Assembly (NCBI GenBank): GCA_000231825.2
Contig: JH720301.1
Location: 1,474,123-1,538,122, forward strand
DNA length: 64,000 nucleotides
Direction: 5' to 3'
DNA from: Tetrahymena elliotti 4EA
Lineage: Eukaryota; Ciliophora; Oligohymenophorea; Hymenostomatida; Tetrahymenidae
Shown: one piece after another, positions 53,061 to 64,000 of the stretch
Numbering within the stretch: position 1 is the first letter of the stretch
Layout: each line of letters starts with the position of its first letter
Translations under genes and position numbers: made by a program
Notes under the pieces: model-generated
Database searches by the model: none
What the model saw: only the letters and a program-made list of their open reading frames with translations
What the model was told of the DNA's origin: nothing

Positions 53061-54107
53061 ATGTTTGGTGGTGGTGTTCAATCAAAGCTTAAAAGTTTTG
53101 ATATGTATAGAAAGTTGCCTTCAGACTTAACTGAACCAACTTTATCAGGAGCTATTGTTTCAATAGTTAGCACTTTGGTTATGCTTATTTTGTTCATTAG
53201 TGAATTCAATGGATATCTTTCTATTGAAGAAAATAGTGAAATGTTTGTTGATGTTGCATAGGGTGGATAAAAAATTCGTGTCAATTTAAATATTGAATTC
53301 CCCGCTTTCCCTTGTGACATATTTTCTCTTGATGTTTAAGATATAATGGGTTCCCACTCAGTTAATGTTGAAGGTGATCTTGTCAAGACTCGTCTTTCAA
53401 GTACTGGAGCTCAAATTGAAAAGATTAAATAAAATACTGGCGGTGATCACGGACATGGTGGACATGGCCACGGTCATGGAGATGTTTCTCTTGATCTTGA
53501 ACGTGTTAAAAAGGCTTTTAACGATAGAGAAGGTTGCAGGATTTCTGGTTTTATGCTTGTCAATAAGGTACCTGGTAATTTCCATATTTCCTCTCATGCT
53601 TACGGAAATTATCTCCAACGTATCTTCTAAGACTCTCGTATTAACACTCTTGATTTATCCCACACTATCAATCATTTATCTTTTGGTGAAGAAACTGATC
53701 TCTATCGTATTAAAAAAACTTTCTCATAAGGTATTTTACAACCTCTTGATTAAACCAAAAAGATTAAGCCTGAAAATCTTAAAACAGTTGGTGTTACTCA
53801 TTAATATTACATTAATGTTGTTCCTACAACTTACAAAGATTTATCTGAACATAAATACCATGTTTATCAATTTGTTGCAAACAGCAATGAAATGACCACT
53901 TAACACTTACCTGCTGTCTTCTTCCGTTATGACCTTTCTCCAGTTACTGTTTAATTCTCTCAAACTAGAGAATCTTTCCTCCACTTCTTGGTACAAGTTT
54001 GTGCTATTATTGGTGGTGTTTTCACTGTTGCTGGTATTATTGACTCAATTGTTCACCGTTCTGTTGTCCACATCCTCAAAAAGGCTGAAATGGGCAAACT
54101 TTCTTGA
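53061..54107 (+). CDS. ERGIC3: ERGIC3/Erv46 ER-Golgi cargo receptor
   Basis: A single exon encodes 348 residues, slightly short for the family. The order is the N-terminal KSFDxYRK-type motif (KLKSFDMYRKLPSDLTEPTL), transmembrane helix 1 at about residues 30-52, a lumenal beta-rich domain (RVNLNIEFPAFPCDIFSLDV; GCRISGFMLVNKVPGNFHIS), FFRYDLSPVTVQFSQ, and transmembrane helix 2 at about 305-328 (HFLVQVCAIIGGVFTVAGII). A short cytosolic tail follows. Erv46 cycles between ER and Golgi in COPII/COPI vesicles with Erv41. An unusual His/Gly-rich insert, GGDHGHGGHGHGHGD (53439-53483, residues 127-141), sits in the lumenal domain. The codons include many C-ending forms (TTC, CAC, GTC), consistent with good expression. 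Confidence 0.92.
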
Positions 54108-54676
54108 ATAAATAGACAATTTAGAATAAAAATATAGAATTAAATAGGATTTAGCAGAAATTTATAGCTTTTAATTTAGTTTTCAATTAAAAATAATTGA
54201 AATGTATGTATGTAGCATACCAATAAGGAAGCAAAGAAAGCAAATCTACAAATCTTAAATATTTTTATAAAATGCATTATAAAGTTAACCAATTTGTTCT
54301 TAGTTAAATTTCTTTACATGTAAGCAAATTATGCATGTTTCCCTTTTATTGAATCTAAATTCTTTAGTTAAAAATTATGCTATCTTTACACTCTTACTCA
54401 CCCTTTTCCAACTAAATTACCAATTAAATAAGTTAGATATTTTATTTATTATTTTATCAGATAAAAATATTTGTTCGAACTTATAAAAATGTTAAGCAAC
54501 TCTTTTTGAAGATGTAAAACTCTACGAAAATAAAAAATCAACATGAATTTTAAGTTTACAAAATTAAAATATTTTTTGCTTAAAGCTTTATTATAATTAA
54601 TTATTCTTTTTTAATATTTTGAGTAAATTTTTCTTTTATTTTTAACAGCAATTAGGTTTGTTATAAAATCTATCAC
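54108..54676. other. Convergent intergenic region
   Basis: This 0.57 kb spacer lies between the 3' ends of ERGIC3 and the Beclin gene. No supported feature. Confidence 0.6.
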
Positions 54677-56131
54677 TCACTCTCTATCAAGAAGTTCTAT
54701 TTCTTTTTTACTATCATATTGAGCATTTAAACTAATAATAAATTTGAAATTTATCAGCAATTTTTTAAAGGCCTAAGTCCAATTATCAAGGCCTTTGTAT
54801 TAAGCATTTGTAGGTGTTTAAGTTGTTAAAATAAGACCATCTATTGAGCCATTAGAAGATTCAACTTTGAATGGCAATTAAATATTTTAAAAGAAAGATT
54901 ACTATAAGTAATCTACAAATAAAGAGAATTCTTCCACAAGAAGCTTCATAGCCCTATTGAATTTTGCTTCCTCACCTTTATTATTAAATGGTCCCCTCAA
55001 AAAGAGTTATTCACTCTTATTTACTTCACAAATATAAGAATCATTGCCACAAACTTAAATATCCTTAATGAAATTTGTTTGATATCCAAATTTATTCATC
55101 AAATACAAAAACATCAAAATAACTTGGCCTAATCCTGCATTTGTTTCATCCCAAATAATCTTTTAAAATTAAACAAAATTCTCATTTTTTCAAGAAACTA
55201 AAATAAGAAATTTATTTACATCCTCATTGAGTTTTTTACCTATCATTAAATTATTTATCAGTCCAGCTTATTCACTTACTTCAATAAAGAAGACTGAGTT
55301 GATGGTGTTATATTTATTGAGTTTATTGTTCAATTTATCATTATAATATTATTCTAAATTTTAAGCAATCTATTTCTTATTTAGTAAAGTTTACAATCTC
55401 TTTTCGAATGCATTCACATCAACCCAATACCTTATTTATTTTATATCACAAACTTTAAGAAAGTAAAAAAGAAAATGACAATTTTAAGATAAAGAATAAT
55501 AATAATGTTCAAACATTTTTCTAAAAATAAAATATCTAAATGAATAGCTTTTCTAAATCAATAAATTTCCAAAATAAATTGTTACTCAGATTCTCTTATT
55601 TCAAAGTCCAATACATTTTTTTTCAATTTTTCAAAGTCTTAATTTAATTGTTCTTCCTTGTTCTTTAGCTCTTCTATTTCCAATTTTTACTTTTATTGCT
55701 AGCTTTGATTGATCAATTTTTCATTTTCTTCAATTTTTTATTTTATATTTAGAGTATTTTAATCTACATGCTATAACTTTTTTTAAGTTTCTGTGATTTC
55801 ATGTCCTATTATTTCAATATCTTATTATTCATTCTTTAACTGTATTTTCAGGCAAGGTTCACATAAATAAAAAGGCTGCTAGTAGAAATCTACAAGATAA
55901 AGATGCACATTAAGGTCTATTTATAAGAATGAAGTTTACTTAAAAATGATAGCTCTTAAAAATACCTTTTCTCTCTCCTTTTTTGCAATTACCACAAACT
56001 TTTTCTTCATCTATTTCTATAAATAAAATGTTAAAAAATAATTTGCAAATATATGAGAAATGAACCAAAGAAACAAAACAATAAACTAAGATATTTTTAC
56101 CTTCTAAAATAATTTTACTCGTATTATCCAT
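54677..56131 (-). CDS. ATG6: Beclin-1/ATG6/VPS30 homologue
   Basis: Five exons (56101-56131, 55966-56016, 55586-55916, 55220-55520, 54677-55159) total exactly 399 codons, 398 residues. The N-terminus has two C-x-x-C pairs, Cys18/Cys21 (KVCGNCKKGER) and Cys46/Cys49 (LCEPCLKIQ), as in other Atg6 proteins. A coiled coil (about 55-135) follows, then IRYWVDVNAFEKRLQ, and the evolutionarily conserved domain: INNLMIGKKLNED, IIWDETNAGLGQVILMFLYL and the closing NWTQAFKKLLINFKF. Beclin is a core subunit of the Vps34 PI3-kinase complexes that start autophagosome formation and endosome sorting. The stretch NCHFLFYFLKVC just before RYW is more hydrophobic than usual, so the exon 4 start is the least certain boundary. 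Confidence 0.9.
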
Positions 56132-56811
56132 ATTTATATTACTTACTTTAAATATCTTAAATGCTAAATTTGAATCTAAATTTCTTTGTAATTAAAAAAC
56201 TAAACTATCAAAAATTTACTAAATTAAATAAATAATAATATCTATCAAAAACTGATGATATCCTTTATATAAATCAAAATAAATGTATATGTATTTGGAT
56301 CCTTCCCTCTAATTATATTCAATAGTAGAAATAATGTGAAATTTGATCCAATCAAATATGTTTTTTTATATTTGATTTGTTTTGTTTTCTAAAAATCATT
56401 TTTTTCTTTTATTTTTTAGAATTTTTGTTTAAAATTATGTTTTTTTAATGTATTTATTATGGTTTAATTCTATTTTATACAATTTATTACATCTTCTCTC
56501 TTGTAACGAAATTGCTTTTTTACCATTAATTTAGAAATGAGAAAGAAAAAAAATATCACATCTACATTAATCAAGCATTAATTTCTATGAATACTAACAA
56601 AGGAAATATCTTATCATATTTAAATATTAATAAAATAGTATTAATTGTTATTAAAATAAACACAAAAACCCTAAATTTATTTTAGATAATATGAATACCT
56701 TAAAATAAATTTAACTAGAGACATCTAATATATTTTACTCAAACAAATTGAGAGAAATTTAATTTATTATTAACAATAGCTGTCTTCTTAGATATGATTG
56801 GTTACTTTTAA
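56132..56811. other. Intergenic, AT-rich
   Basis: This 0.7 kb spacer separates two minus-strand genes. No supported feature. Confidence 0.6.
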
Positions 56812-58224
56812 TCATTAACAATCCTCCTTTAAAAGCATGTCAATACAATTTTTAACATCAAATTCACTATAATCTTAAACTATTTTCTTTTTCATCATCA
56901 AATAGAACAAAAGAGTTTATAATGAAGTGTATTTATGGTAATTTATGATTAGTTGATAAGGTTTTTATCCTTAAAAGTTCTCATAGTCTTAGTCATCTAA
57001 AAAGGCCAAGATATTATCACTATTACACTGAACTGTTTAAATATAAATTTCATCAGTAGGATACTTTTCCATTTAATTTTGTTCCTCAATATCCATGTCT
57101 TTTTCTTGTTCCTCTTAGAAAGGATTTCTGAGGTATTGAATTTTCTTTCTAAATTTAATCTTTCTAGCGTTATAATCCAAAAATTCTAAAAATACTCCTC
57201 CTTCTTAAACTGCTTCATAAAAAATGTATTTTTCATTAACAAGTAAAACCTTACTAATCAACTAATCAAATGACCTATCCAATATTAAGTCTGTTAATAA
57301 TTATACTTTGGGTTCCTAATCATTAGAAACTTTAAAAACTCTTAAAAAAGGAGCACTTTTTCCATTTCCAATAAGAACCATTTAAGTACACTCTTTATCA
57401 ATATATCTTACTGAAAGTGCACAGCTTTCTTATTTTATTGGTAATTTGATTTTCTTATAACCCTAATAAATAAATAAAATAAATTTAATATCATCATTAA
57501 AAAAACTGTTATTTACATTTATTTTACTCTTTGATACATTATAAGTATGCAAAACAAATTCTGCATTTTCAGCTTTAGAAAATTATCTATGATTCTCAAA
57601 TATTGCAAAAGTATCAAATTCATTTAATTTACAAAATAGAACTTATGTAGATTTAGTTTCCATATGAAACATGTAGGTCTTTTACTTCTCAAAAAAATTG
57701 TAAATAGAGCAAAAAAATATATTTTTATCTTCTGAAGGTAAATTAGTTACTCCCATAGCTTCACAAGTTGCTATAATATTTAAGTTATTAAATCCTTCAT
57801 ACATAAATCCATCCACCATCAAGGTTTATTTTTATTCATCACTTAGTTCAGTATTATTTCCTGGTATTTTGATTTGACAATTATTTTGTAAGAACCGTTT
57901 TGATTGTAAATCTATTAAATGCAGTTCATATTAAGCTGTAAATCCAATATATTACCTGTTATTTAGAGTTATTAGCTTAAAATTCTAAAATGAAGTCTGT
58001 GCTTTGATTTCTCCAATATTTAGAATTTATTTTGTTTTGAGAGATATGTGGTAGAATTTTTTATCGAAGAATACAACAAAAATAGAAGGGTCAGTGATTT
58101 TGTTTCCCTCAATAAGCACAGCTTCTTTGACCTATTCTTAAGAGTGAGCAATTTAAATGCTAAAGGTTTCAGAAAAAAACCCATTATTTTTACTTGATTT
58201 ATATTTTTACTTTTTACAATCCAT
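56812..58224 (-). CDS. Unrecognised protein, beta-rich
   Basis: Two exons (57517-58224, 56812-57462) give 452 residues; the junction is phase 0. The sequence alternates short hydrophobic strands and polar turns (SIFVVFFDKKFYHISLKTKQ, RQYIGFTAQYELHLIDLQSK, YIDKECTQMVLIGNGKSAPF), like a beta-propeller of irregular WD type, but WD signatures are absent. An acidic insert (EEQEKDMDIEEQNQ) and a helical C-terminus follow. No signal peptide, membrane segment or catalytic motif is visible. I do not recognise the family. A WD-like ribosome-assembly or trafficking factor is one possibility, without direct support. Confidence 0.8.
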
Positions 58225-59032
58225 CTCAAAAAAAGAAAAACTCAATTAATTAATTAAATTCTTAAGATTATTAATTATCATAATTCTAAGAATCTTTTAA
58301 ATATAAATCCAATATTTGTTCAACATTTTTTAACACCCTATTTAGAAATTATTTTTCTTCTTTTTTAATGATAAAAAAACCAAAAGATAGAAACCTTTGG
58401 ATTGCATCCCAAATATTATTTTTATTATGCCTATGGAAAACTTACCAAAAATAAATTATTAAAGATTAAAAATTTTTAAAGCTAAAAAATATAATTTCTC
58501 TACTTAAAAACAATACTGATAAGTTTTTAAAAATCTAGATTTTTCAATTGATAAAATGAATAAAGGATTTAACTATTAAATTATAAATTTGACTATTTTA
58601 ATGGATTTTTTTGGAAATCATGAAAATGTTTATATTGATAAAAATTTTTTTGTAGTAAGAATTCTTTGTGCTAATTAGTTTAAACTTTAGAAACAATTTG
58701 CCACATCTACACTTTCTAAAGATATTGAAAGAAAAAATGTTTAGAGAATGATTGGAAATGATAGAATATGTGAAATAATTAGTTATAATAATTCAAATAT
58801 TTGGATTCAAAGGGTGAGGTTTGAAATAATAGGTAGGTAAAAGTTATTTAAGAATAATAAAAGAAAAATGAGAGATATAGAATACAAATTAATAATGATT
58901 AAACTAATTAAATTATTCAATTAGATATTTATTAAATTTATTTTTATTTATTCATGAATAATTTTGAGATTATTATTTTTATTAATGCTTTTATTATTAC
59001 TATTCTAAAATAACTTTCATGTTTTTTATTAA
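58225..59032. other. Intergenic, AT-rich
   Basis: This 0.8 kb spacer lies between two minus-strand genes. No supported feature. Confidence 0.6.
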
Positions 59033-60874
59033 TCATTCTTGATCCATTTCATTAACACTTTCGAGATTATTTCTATTAACAGTAGAACTTTCAACATCAT
59101 TCTATTTTTATTATAATAAAAGTTATTATATATAAATTATATTAATTAATTAGATTACGAAGACAGGAGGAACTGTGTAGTATTTTATTTTACCAGCATT
59201 CCAATCTTAAATAACCATTCTAGCTGCCATATCTAAATTAGGAGCACCACCCTATTGAATAATTAAGAATTTTAAATCAGCATAAAGTATTATCAATAAG
59301 TAATAATTTACCTTTTTTATTTTACCCTTGGCCAAAGCTAAATTGCATAGGAATTCAGTTGTATTTTTATAATCGGCTATCTTATATAATAAAAGTATGT
59401 CATTTTTGCTTACTTTTTTAAGAATTTCTTCAACAGGGACTATTGGGTCTTCGATTTAATCGGGCTTAACTATATTTCTAAGTAAGGTAGAACTTTTGCT
59501 GTTTTCATCATCAAAGATGACACCAGGACAATCAATAATTTTAACTTTGCTATCAATGCTAACTTCTTATAAAGTTTTTGTGAAACCTGCAGTGCTACTA
59601 ACTCCACAAGCTTTAGATCTTTTTAATCTTTTTAAAAAAAATAATTTAGTTTATCTAACTAAGTTAAATCAATAAATATTTTTCTTACGAGTTGATAAGA
59701 GATGATTTTCCAACATTGGGATAACCGATAACACCGACAGTGACGGCAGTTTTAGTTCCTTCATTCTTAGAATAATTCTTAATTAATTCAAGTAATTTGT
59801 CAGCACCAACAGATTTGCTACTGTTCATCAATTCATTAGTTAAATCTTCTCTTTCAGTCATTGACTTTTTAAAGATTGTGTTACCAGATAAATGACTGCT
59901 TTAATTTTAAGTATTTCCCTTAAAGAGGACTGTGGCATATTCTCTTCTGAGAACCTTTAACCAAGCTTCAGCATTACCACTGTTATATATAAATAACATT
60001 TAGTATGAATGGATTTTACATTTGAGTTAAAATTAAATACTTTTAGCAGTAAAATATTTTCTAAAAGCATTGAAAAAAATCTAAAAAAGTAATTCAAAAA
60101 TATATTACGAAGGAATTAAGTCAATCTTGTTTAAAACGAGAATGATCTTCTTGTTACCCTTCATAGAAAGAGCTTCAGCTTCAACCTTTCTGCATCTGCA
60201 AGATTCAGGATCTCTAGCATCTAAAACTTCAAGAATGATATCGGAAGCTTCAAGAACCTTTTTCATTTCCTTGTAATACTTTTTACCTTCCTTAACAATA
60301 ACGTTAGCTTCATTAAGATGGACGCCATCATATTCATCAAGGTTTTCTTTAGCTAAGTTCTTTAATTCTTATTCTTCATAAATTAAATTTTTGTTTTGAA
60401 CAGTTTCAATATCAATATCTTCATTCTTTTATTTGTTTTAGAGCTTTTCTAATTCCTTTTCTTTTTTCTTTCTTTCTAATTAATCCAAAATATTCTTCTT
60501 GAAAGGGAACAAGTTAGGAAGATCGACATTTTGAGTGCTCTCTAAATTATATTACAAAAATTTTTTAATTCAAAGAAAGGAGTTAAATTTAAAGAAAATA
60601 ATCATTCAGCTTTTTAGTTTATTTGCATCAGTAAAACTTCACTTTCTAACAAATATAATTTTTAAACTCTTATTAGAGCTCTGTCAAAAAATAGCTGATA
60701 ATCTATATTAATAGAATTTTTACTCTTCTTAATGATACCCAAGGCCTTGAGCTTCTTGGCTTCTTTTTTCATCTTTTTATTGTGGTCTTTAATTTTCTTT
60801 TCAATTTTATGCTTTTGAGCACATGACTATCTCTTAGAGTTTCCGTGCTTAGGCTTATTAGCGTGTTTACCCAT
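59033..60874 (-). CDS. Nucleolar GTPase, nucleostemin/GNL3 type
   Basis: Six exons (60724-60874, 60109-60541, 59689-59979, 59312-59627, 59159-59251, 59033-59101) give 450 residues with consistent phases. A Lys-rich nucleolar N-terminus ([15 protein letters not shown]) precedes a coiled coil. The GTPase is circularly permuted: [14 protein letters not shown] and [10 protein letters not shown] (G4, residues 188-191) come before [20 protein letters not shown] (G1, about 278-297) and IIDCPGVIF (G3). This order defines the YlqF/NOG2/GNL3 class. Members act in late assembly and nuclear export of the 60S ribosomal subunit. The last intron (59102-59158, 57 nt) is divisible by three and has no TGA. Yeast Grn1/Nug1 and animal GNL3 and GNL3L share this architecture; I cannot separate them. 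Confidence 0.92.
59102..59158 (-). other. 57-nt intron with no stop and length divisible by 3
   Basis: Bounded by GTAATCTAATT and AAAAATAG, the segment is free of TGA and keeps frame if retained. Its extreme A/T content shows it is an intron. Confidence 0.75.
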
Positions 60875-61702
60875 ATCTTTTAATGTTTTGTGTAATAGAA
60901 TTTATATAAATTAGCTATCTTCTCCTTATAATAAGAAATTTTAGTTTAATTTTTTTTTGTAATTGGATAATATTTGAATAATTTACACAAAGATAAATTT
61001 AAGATATATTTTTTAATAGCTTTTAATCTGCACTAATTTTGATTCTATCAAATTTTATTGATATTGCTCACAGTTAATGCTACTAATATTTATGATCAAA
61101 TCTTATCTCTACTAATTATAATTAGAATTTTTACTATCTACTTTCTAATATCATATTCTTTCATGCTCAAACTCATTTCAAATAAATTAGTTTTTTCATT
61201 TTTAAATTACCATTTACAAATAAAATAATTTATCTCAATAAAAATTCTATTTTAAATTTACATTTTTATTTTATTTGATAAAATAATTATTAAAAAATAG
61301 ATAAAAATTAAAAGAATCACAAGATAGATTAATTAGCTTAATTTAAATTCATTGAAAAATATTTTAATAATATTATTTTTCAAAAAATTAATAAACTTAA
61401 TTTGTGTTGATTAAACACACTCAAAACAAAATATTAAGAAAGATAAAGTTATTTTTATAAAAACATAAATAAAGTTCTTTAAAAATCAAATAAAAAACTG
61501 TTAATCTCCACAAATTCACAAATTCGATAAAAAATTATTGTAAAGTTAACCAAAAAACAAATAAAAAAATAATTTTTCAATTATGGTAAAAGTGTAAAAA
61601 CTTAACATTGAAAGTATTTTAGAAAAATAAACTGAAATAATTTACAAAAAGAAGTGAGGAATACAATATTTAAAGAAGAAAATCAACAATTTAATAAATA
61701 TT
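60875..61702. other. Intergenic, AT-rich
   Basis: This 0.8 kb spacer lies between two minus-strand genes. No supported feature. Confidence 0.6.
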
Positions 61703-63241
61703 TCAAATATATTATTGTTGTAGTTAATTTTGTGATTATTCTAGTGGATTTAATTCTGTTTTACTATTAATATTATTTAATTTATTTTTAAAAATTAGCT
61801 TAGCCTTAAGTACCATTAAGTTCATAGCTTTTTCCTTTAGATCAAAGACAGTGAGGAATTACTAAAGAACTTCAGGTTTGATACTTAATAATATAAGTAA
61901 TTAATCTGGAGTGAATTCTCTGAACTGTTAATAAGTAACTTAATACTGTGAGATTATCTCTTAGTTGTTTTAGTTTTCTTCTTGTACTACTTTTACTGCT
62001 TTTATATGTTTTATTGTTTCATATAATACATTTCTTAGCTCTCTATCTTATAGACGAGTTTGTGAAAGTATATTGTTTTATTTTTATAAAGCTATAGCAT
62101 TATTTTTTGAAAAAATGTCATTATTGTTAATCTCAAAAAGCATAGAATCAGCCAAACCTGCATAATTTGAGATTTTATGTGATTTCATGATTCTTTTTTT
62201 CTAAGAACTAAAACACTCGTTCATGAGACGTTTCATTTCTAAAAACCCATTTGATTTTTTCATAAAGTAATGTTTGATTTCTTCATTTATATCTTTGACT
62301 TTTTAAATGTCTTTATGTAGTTTTTATATAGGATCATACTTTAATGGAGGCAAAGCTTAAGAAGAGTTGCTTTTTTACAAAATATTGAACTTTTAAAATT
62401 CATCTTCACTATTTATAACATTAATATTGTAATGCTTGATATTACTTATGCTATTAGAGCTTTGCATAAGTTTTTTATATTTTAAATTATTTTAGGAGTA
62501 TGAATTAGCTAAACTGCTATTTTATATTTGAGGAAACTAAATAGATGGATTTTGCTAAGAGGAGATACTATTATTGTTAAAATTAAACCCATTCATCATT
62601 TACTCAGGTACAGAAGTCAAGTAGTGATCATCTGTTGAGTAATCGCTATTAAATGGAATTGATCCAGATAAGTGATTCTGATTAAAAGAATTAAATAATT
62701 ATGGATTTTGCTTACGAATTTTCCTAATCATTTAAACTAATTATTCTTTTTTTCCATGCTTTTCCATAATGGTGGAGTTAAGTTAACGCAATTAATTCTT
62801 TTATCCATAAATCTGCTCTTTTAATTATGTTATCCTTTATTGACAGGCTCCAATTTTTTATGAAATACTATCACTAGTGTTCTTTAGGCTATCTGAAAAT
62901 AATTACAAACTTTGCAGATTATCTAAATCCTTTTTTATCATGGAGCTCTCATTCACTTCAATACCTTGCTTAGCTAATTTTTCTTCTAGTTTTTAAACTA
63001 ATCTTTCTTCTCTATTAAGCCTATTTAAATCGACAAGTACCTTATTTTTGAGTTTATCTTAATTAACATTTTTTGCAAATGAAACCTTTTCATCAATATT
63101 GTCAATAAAATCCTTCATTTCTAAATACTCATATTTAACTTAATTTGGCATATCAACACTTATCTAAGGTGTTGCTCCAAAAAACCCACCAAATCCAGCT
63201 TCTTTTTTAACCGCTGTGAGTAGTTCACCATTTCTTTACAT
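61703..63241 (-). CDS. Coiled-coil protein, unknown function
   Basis: A single exon encodes 512 residues. The start at 63241 is the first ATG after a TGA in the frame. The N-terminus is Gly/Phe-rich (KKEAGFGGFFGATP), followed by a long helical region (about 30-190; EEKLAKQGIEVNESS, KEQIYGQKNQLRQLNSTIM). A Ser/Asn/Gln-rich disordered middle with many phosphorylatable residues follows, and then a second helical part (KHIKAVKVVQEENQNNQE, PDQLLILLSIKPEVLQQFL). No catalytic motif is visible. The short GFGG/FFG start plus coiled coils faintly recalls channel nucleoporins, but one FG-like motif is not enough to name it so. Confidence 0.78.
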
Positions 63242-63879
63242 TTACTATCTAACTCCTAATTATTTTAAAATTAATTTTCAACAAGTTACGCTTAAATAGT
63301 TATTAATTATTAATAATCCTATGAGAAATTCTATTGATTATAAAACTAATATCTTCCAAAATGAGAACTCCAAATCATATAAATTATTATTTTTTGCTTT
63401 TAAATAAATCTTTTACATAATTAAAATGATTATCAAATTATCTATTAAACTTATTAAAACCTTTATTTCAAACAAAGTTATTATTATTAAATGTTAAAAA
63501 TAAAATTTACCTTAAATAGTAAATGTTTTACAGAGTTAAGTAGATTTTTTTTTTAATTGATGATCATAAAATAATAACTTTATGATTTCGTTTTTTTAAA
63601 AAAAAGTTACAGTTTAAATATTTTATGGTAATTATTTGATTAACTTTATATTTTTCATAAAAAGAAAAATAATTATTTTTATTTTTTTTTTGTTATTGTT
63701 GTATATTTCTATATTTCAATTACAATTCAAACAAATTTATATTAAATAATTTGATTCATATGTTTATATCTTATAAACTTAAAAATTGATCAGACTTTAG
63801 TATACAATAATTTAGTTTTCATATAAATCATTAAGCTTTAGTTGAGTAAGTAATTACTGATAAAATTTGTATCAAAAAA
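63242..63879. other. Divergent promoter region
   Basis: This 0.64 kb AT-rich region separates the coiled-coil gene (-) and the kinase gene (+). No gene is seen. Confidence 0.6.
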
Positions 63880-64000
63880 ATGAGCAGCAAATAGTCTAAA
63901 TTATCAGAGTATGAATTAAAGTATAAAGAAATAGAATTAATAGGTAGAGGAACATAAGGCTCTGCAATGCTTGTGGAGTGTAAATAAGATAAAAAAAGGT
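63880..64000 (+). CDS. Protein kinase, N-terminus only (runs off the window)
   Basis: ATG 63880-63882 opens a frame that continues past the window end. The visible 40 residues are MSSKQSKLSEYEL followed by the nucleotide-binding loop IELIGRGTQGSAMLVECKQD, which has the G-x-G-x-x-G of eukaryotic protein kinases. A short N-terminus followed directly by this loop is common in NEK kinases, which are numerous in ciliates and often control cilia. The catalytic Lys and HRD/DFG motifs lie beyond the window, so the subfamily is a guess. Confidence 0.8.

Noticed and set aside
53365..54111. Long Leu/Ile/Val-rich ORFs in another frame at 53.4-54.1 kb
   Set aside because: They are out-of-frame readings of ERGIC3, which is continuous from 53,061 to 54,107 with family motifs at both ends.

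Overview
The window is ciliate macronuclear DNA, most like Tetrahymena. The evidence is internal: it is very AT-rich, the genes read through TAA and TAG as glutamine and end only at TGA, and they carry short AT-rich GT-AG introns. I rebuilt 21 protein-coding genes by hand in the ciliate nuclear code. In all of them except the first and last, which run off the window edge, the exon lengths and phases add up to whole codons. I saw no tRNA, rRNA, CRISPR array or transposon gene.

Layout. 1-5.3 kb: 3' part of a giant D-x-D-G-N repeat protein (+). 5.9-7.0 kb: a HAD phosphatase (-). 8.8-12.1 kb: a JmjN/JmjC/C5HC2 histone demethylase (+). 13.0-17.8 kb: a single-exon LRR-ankyrin protein (-). 18.9-19.9 kb: PEX10 (-). 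19.9-23.6 kb: the longest gene-free stretch. 23.6-27.8 kb: an AK8-like adenylate kinase and a coiled-coil protein (-). 29.2 kb: a small one-helix membrane protein (+). 30.5-32.7 kb: a triple-C2 protein (-). 33.8-36.4 kb: an ankyrin-calpain protease (-). 36.5-37.0 kb: an HMG-box protein (-). 38.2-38.8 kb: an Mpv17/PMP22 protein (-). 40.0-40.8 kb: an HMG-box/selenoprotein H fusion (-). 41.7-46.6 kb: a long Q/N-rich protein (-). 47.3-50.2 kb: a propeller plus coiled-coil protein, possibly Nup88 (+). 50.8-51.8 kb: a GNAT acetyltransferase (+). 53.1-54.1 kb: ERGIC3/Erv46 (+). 54.7-56.1 kb: Beclin/ATG6 (-). 56.8-58.2 kb: unknown (-). 59.0-60.9 kb: a nucleostemin/GNL3-type GTPase (-). 61.7-63.2 kb: a coiled-coil protein (-). 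63.9 kb: start of a protein kinase (+).

The most striking object is the gene at 40,039-40,758. An HMG-box N-terminus runs through a lysine-rich linker into a selenoprotein-H-like redox domain. The in-frame TGA at 40,276-40,278 sits at the U of a C-x-x-U motif, and the homologous domain continues for 78 codons beyond it. In this code TGA is the only stop, so that gene would use TGA both for selenocysteine and for termination. A nearby paralogue (36,477-36,998) has the HMG box but no selenoprotein domain.

The genes are mostly unrelated housekeeping and ciliary functions (peroxisome import, ER-Golgi transport, autophagy, ribosome assembly, chromatin), as is usual for a ciliate chromosome, and I see no operon.
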